Shown: in pieces, positions 6,355-9,277 of the stretch
Layout: each line of letters starts with the position of its first letter
Position numbering within the stretch: the stretch's first letter is position 1
Assembly: GCA_900555165.1 (NCBI GenBank)
Contig: USKE01000071.1
Coordinates: 1-9,277, forward strand
Direction: 5' to 3'
Length of the DNA stretch: 9,277 nt
From: an uncultured Porphyromonadaceae bacterium
GTDB taxonomy: Bacteria > Bacteroidota > Bacteroidia > Bacteroidales > Muribaculaceae
Notes under the pieces: generated by a model
Databases searched by the model: none
What the model was told of the DNA's origin: nothing
The model's input: only the letters and a program-made list of their open reading frames with translations
Position numbers and translations under genes: made by a program

Positions 6355-6392
6355 TAAAGAATGTCTTTTTATGACATAGGTCATATTCTTTA
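6355..6392. repeat. TAAAGAAT ... ATTCTTTA inverted repeat
   Basis: TAAAGAAT (6355-6362) and ATTCTTTA (6385-6392) are perfect 8-bp inverted repeats separated by 22 bases. They enclose the 6370-6385 dyad off-centre and touch its right end. This could be a second operator or simply an AT-rich coincidence. Confidence 0.4.
6370..6385. promoter_or_regulatory. Candidate operator: TATGAC-ATAG-GTCATA dyad
   Basis: A perfect 6-bp dyad with a 4-base centre, of the size and spacing of Crp/Fnr-family sites. Its centre (6377.5) lies about 41 bases upstream of the transcription start estimated from the -7 box at 6407-6414, the class II activator position. It lies between the divergent regulator and adhesin genes. 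That the neighbouring regulator binds here is inference. Confidence 0.5.
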
Positions 6393-6406
6393 CGGCCCAA
6401 TTGATA

Positions 6407-6414
6407 TAATTTTG
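6407..6414 (+). promoter_or_regulatory. Candidate -7 box for the adhesin gene
   Basis: TAATTTTG fits TAnnTTTG and lies 30 bases before the ATG at 6445. No good TTTG is present about 20 bases upstream; instead the dyad at 6370-6385 occupies the -33 area, as expected of an activator-dependent promoter. Confidence 0.5.
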
Positions 6415-6444
6415 CATTCATAACATATTTTCATCCATACAATC

Positions 6445-9277
6445 ATGAAACATCTTTACCTCGCGCTGTTCATCACACCGGCGCTACTGGCGGCCCCCGA
6501 CGTACACGCGGCCCAGGCGCCTCCGTTCGCCGAATCATTTGACGATGCGTCGTCGCTTTCGGCGTTCACCATCATAAACAACAACAACGACTCAAAGACC
6601 TGGGCCTGGGATTCCTCGACCCAGGCTGTAAAATATTCAAACACCTGGAAAGCGGCCGACGACTATCTCGTACTCCCCGGCCTGACGCTCGAAGAGGGCA
6701 AACTCTACACATTCTCGTTCGACGCATACCGCCAGAGCTCGTTCCGCACCGAAAAAGTGGCGGCATACGTCGGCACCGGTGCCACGGTGGCCGAACTCAC
6801 CACTGAACTGCTCCCTCCCACCGAGGTGATGGCCCAGAAGATCGAGAACCAGAAGGAAACACACACACTCAATTTCACACCCCCGGCCTCGGGAGTGTAC
6901 TATTTCGCCGTGAAGGCCTGCTCTGACGCCAGTCAGCTGAACCTGTATGTCGACAATGTGGCCGTAACCTCGGCCAAGGTCACCGAGGCTCCGGGCGCCG
7001 TGAGGGATTTCACCGTCACCTCGGCTCCGCTCGGCGCGCTGAAGGCCAATATCAGTTTCCGCGTGCCGGAGACAACCATCAGCGGCGAACCGCTTGACGA
7101 GCTTGACAAAGTCATGATCTACCGCGGGGACGTGCTGGCCGGGGGGCGCTGGGCGGCCCGCCGCAGTCGACGTGACCGCAGGCACCGACACGCCCTACAC
7201 CTGCACCGACGACAATGCCGTGTATGGCGAGACAGTCTACCGTGCCGTGGCACACAATGCCGGGGGAGACGGGCTGGAATCGCGCGTGACCGTGTTCATC
7301 GGCAACGACCGCCCGTCGGCACCCGCATCCGTGACCCTAAGGCACGGCACCGCCGACGGCGACGCAGTGATAAGCTGGGAGGCTCCGGCCACCGACATCC
7401 GCGGCCTCTCGATAGACCCCGCCACACTTACCTATACTCTGAAACACACCCGCCCGTCGCAGGAATGGTACGAAGACCTGGCCGCTGGCGTCAGCGGCAA
7501 CACATACGCCTATACCGAATGTGACCCCGCCACCGAACAGGCCTTCTACAAATACTCGGTCAAGGCCGTGAACGCCGCAGGCGAGGGTGACCCCATATTC
7601 TCGGAGATGTGGATTCCGCTCGGACGTCCCGACGCCGTACCATATACCGAATCATTCGCCGGCGGAATGCTTGAGCACATCTTCCGCACCAAGATCGAGA
7701 CCGGCACCGGCATGTGGTCGATGGGCGACGACGACACCCAGCCAGGACTCCAGTCGGCCGACGGCGACAACGGATTCATAATCTGCAACGGCGGCGAGGC
7801 CGGCGATGTTGGCGCGCTCTATTCAGGCCGCATCGACCTCGGCACGCTCCCCAACCCGCAGCTGTCGTTCAACTACTTCAACTACGGCAGTGACGACACC
7901 GGTTTCATCACCGTGATGGTGAACAGCGGCGAGGGGTTCGAGCCGCTCGGACAGCCGGTTCTCACCGGCGAGGGTGACGAAGGCGCCTGGAACCTCGCAG
8001 TCTTCCCGATGACGGAATACGCCGGGAAGAAGATCGAACTCGCCTTCAAGGCCACCATGTCTGACTACAAGACCGTGGCAATCGACAATATCAGCATCGC
8101 AAGCCAGCGCGAGCATGACCTTTCGGCAGTCATCGAGGCTCCGGCAAAAGCCGTCACCGGCAAGGGGTGCCCTGTCACCATTGCCGTGACCAACGAGGGC
8201 GCCGTTACCTCGGGCGACTACTCCGTCACCGTCTACTGCAACGACGAGCCAGTCGGGTCTGTCGAGAGCACAGGCCTGGCACCCGCCGCCATAGAGCGCC
8301 TCACATTCACGATGCCGCTGACCGTATTCGACACCACAGGCACCGTGACCCTCCGCGCCCAGGTGCACTACGAGCCTGACCAAAACACCGACAACAACAC
8401 AAGCAACAGCGTCGTCACGGCCATTGTGAACACCAATCACCCTGCCCCCGTGGCACTTTCGGGCAGCAGGAACGACGGGGGCATAACCCTGGCATGGCAG
8501 GCTCCCGACCTTACCGACGGCCCGCGCATGCAGATCACCGACACTTTCGAGGACTACGGCTCGTTCGCCACCTGGATGGCCGGTGACTGGACATTCGTCG
8601 ACATGGACAAGGCGGCAGTCGACGGCCCCTCGGACTTCGACATACCCAACGTGACAGCCGGACAGCCCGCATCGTTCTTCATCATGGACACATCGGGCGA
8701 GGATTTCACCACCTACGGGTTCAACGCCTACTCGGGCGACAAGGTGCTGGCCGCCGTATTCAACATGCGCGGCATACAGAACGACGACTGGGCCATCTCG
8801 CCCCGCCTGTCAGGACAGCCCCAGGCCGTCACCCTGCGCGCCCGCAGTTATTCGGCCAAATACCCCGACTCGTTCGAGATCCTTTACTCAACCACCGACC
8901 GCGAGCCTTCGTCGTTCACAAGCGTGGCCCGCTATGACGAAATCCCCTCGGCCTGGAAGGAGTATGCCGCCCAGCTCCCCGCCGGAGCGCAGTATCTCGC
9001 AATCAGATACATAAGCAGTGACGCCTTCATCCTGATGGTCGACGATGTCACATTCGCCACCCCCGACTGTGAGCCGGCAAACTATGAGATAGAGGGCTAC
9101 AACATCTATCGCGACCGCACACTGGTAGGCTCGGTACCGGCCGGCGAGAACACCTACACCGATGCCGACGCCCCGGAGGGGACGCATCTCTACCATGTGA
9201 CGGCACTGTATGCCGGCAAGGGGGAGTCAGACCCGTCGGCACCCGTAACAGTGGGTGACTCGTCAATAGACACCATC
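6445..9277 (+). CDS. Secreted gingipain/HagA-like multi-domain adhesin, frameshifted, 3' end outside window
   Basis: A large exported protein, 944 codons visible once one extra base is discounted. Residues 1-22 or 1-23 are a signal peptide (cut near VHA-AQAPP). Approximate domains: 28-178 cleaved-adhesin/choice-of-anchor-J module (FAESFDD ... LYVDNVAV); 180-288 and 288-390 fibronectin type III-like; 398-552 second anchor-type module (YTESFAGG ... VAIDNISI); 554-660 CARDB-like (HDLSAVIEAP ... YEPDQNTDNNTSN); 663-690 half an Fn3 (ITLAWQAPDL); 693-872 third anchor module (TDTFEDYGSF ... LPAGAQYLAIRY ... MVDDVTF); 874-935 rest of the Fn3 (GYNIYRDRTLVGSVPAG). The third module closely resembles P. 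gingivalis gingipain/hemagglutinin adhesin repeats. The original frame breaks at the G-run 7141-7146 and would end at 7524; the next frame stays open to position 9277. A type IX-style sorting domain would be expected just beyond. Its ligand is unknown. Confidence 0.82.
7141..7146 (+). other. Frameshift site in a run of six G
   Basis: With six G the frame from 6445 turns into an arginine- and histidine-rich non-natural sequence (GGRWAARRSRRDRRHRH) and stops at 7524. With five G it reads LAGGAGRPAAVDVTAGTDTP and continues the Fn3-like domain without a stop to the window end. The extra G is therefore the likely lesion. Confidence 0.85.

Noticed and set aside
7130..7170. Programmed ribosomal frameshift in the adhesin
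   Set aside because: A +1 shift is required and no known stimulatory slippery codon, stop or pseudoknot layout is evident; an extra G in a homopolymer explains it more simply.
7823..8440. 205-codon minus-strand frame within the adhesin region
   Set aside because: It is antisense to the well-formed CARDB and anchor domains, with no promoter or recognisable product.

Overview
The window looks like chromosome from a gut-type member of the Bacteroidales, most likely Muribaculaceae or a close relative. The evidence is Bacteroidetes promoter boxes (TAnnTTTG) ahead of several genes, A-rich leaders without Shine-Dalgarno sites, a lipoprotein glutaminyl cyclase of the Porphyromonas type, a Bacteroidales-style WYL regulator, and a gingipain/HagA-like multi-domain adhesin. 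The family-level assignment is inference; the phylum is well supported.

Layout. Positions 1-3473, minus strand, hold a probable four-gene operon read right to left: a glutaminyl cyclase lipoprotein (2469-3473), sufE (2044-2472, 4-base ATGA overlap), a POT-family peptide/H+ symporter (333-1994) and the N-terminal part of a WYL-domain regulator (1-300, cut by the window edge). A well-formed promoter (3491-3522) fixes the start of the operon and of the cyclase. Positions 3474-3827 are non-coding: a divergent promoter candidate, a 9-base tandem repeat, and a pair of inverted 33-34-base repeats, each carrying a hairpin, that bracket a pyrimidine-rich spacer. Directly after them lies a REP-associated tyrosine transposase (RAYT)-like HUH protein (3828-4715) with an unidentified C-terminal domain of about 100 residues. 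Next come a short-chain dehydrogenase (4839-5645, plus) and, convergent with it, a Crp/Fnr-type regulator (5656-6231, minus). A 213-base divergent region (6232-6444) separates the regulator from a large secreted adhesin-like gene (6445 to the window end, plus).

How it fits together. The cyclase probably caps N-terminal glutamine on exported proteins, while SufE and the POT transporter are housekeeping partners with no obvious pathway link. The repeat pair beside the RAYT gene resembles a REPIN-RAYT arrangement, which is the most unusual element here. The divergent region carries a 16-base dyad about 41 bases upstream of the estimated adhesin transcription start, the class II activator position for Crp/Fnr proteins, so the neighbouring regulator may control the adhesin. 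The adhesin reading frame is broken by one extra base in a run of six G (7141-7146); downstream the shifted frame stays open to the window end and continues the same domain architecture. This is a recent frameshift, a slippage-variable tract or a sequencing error.
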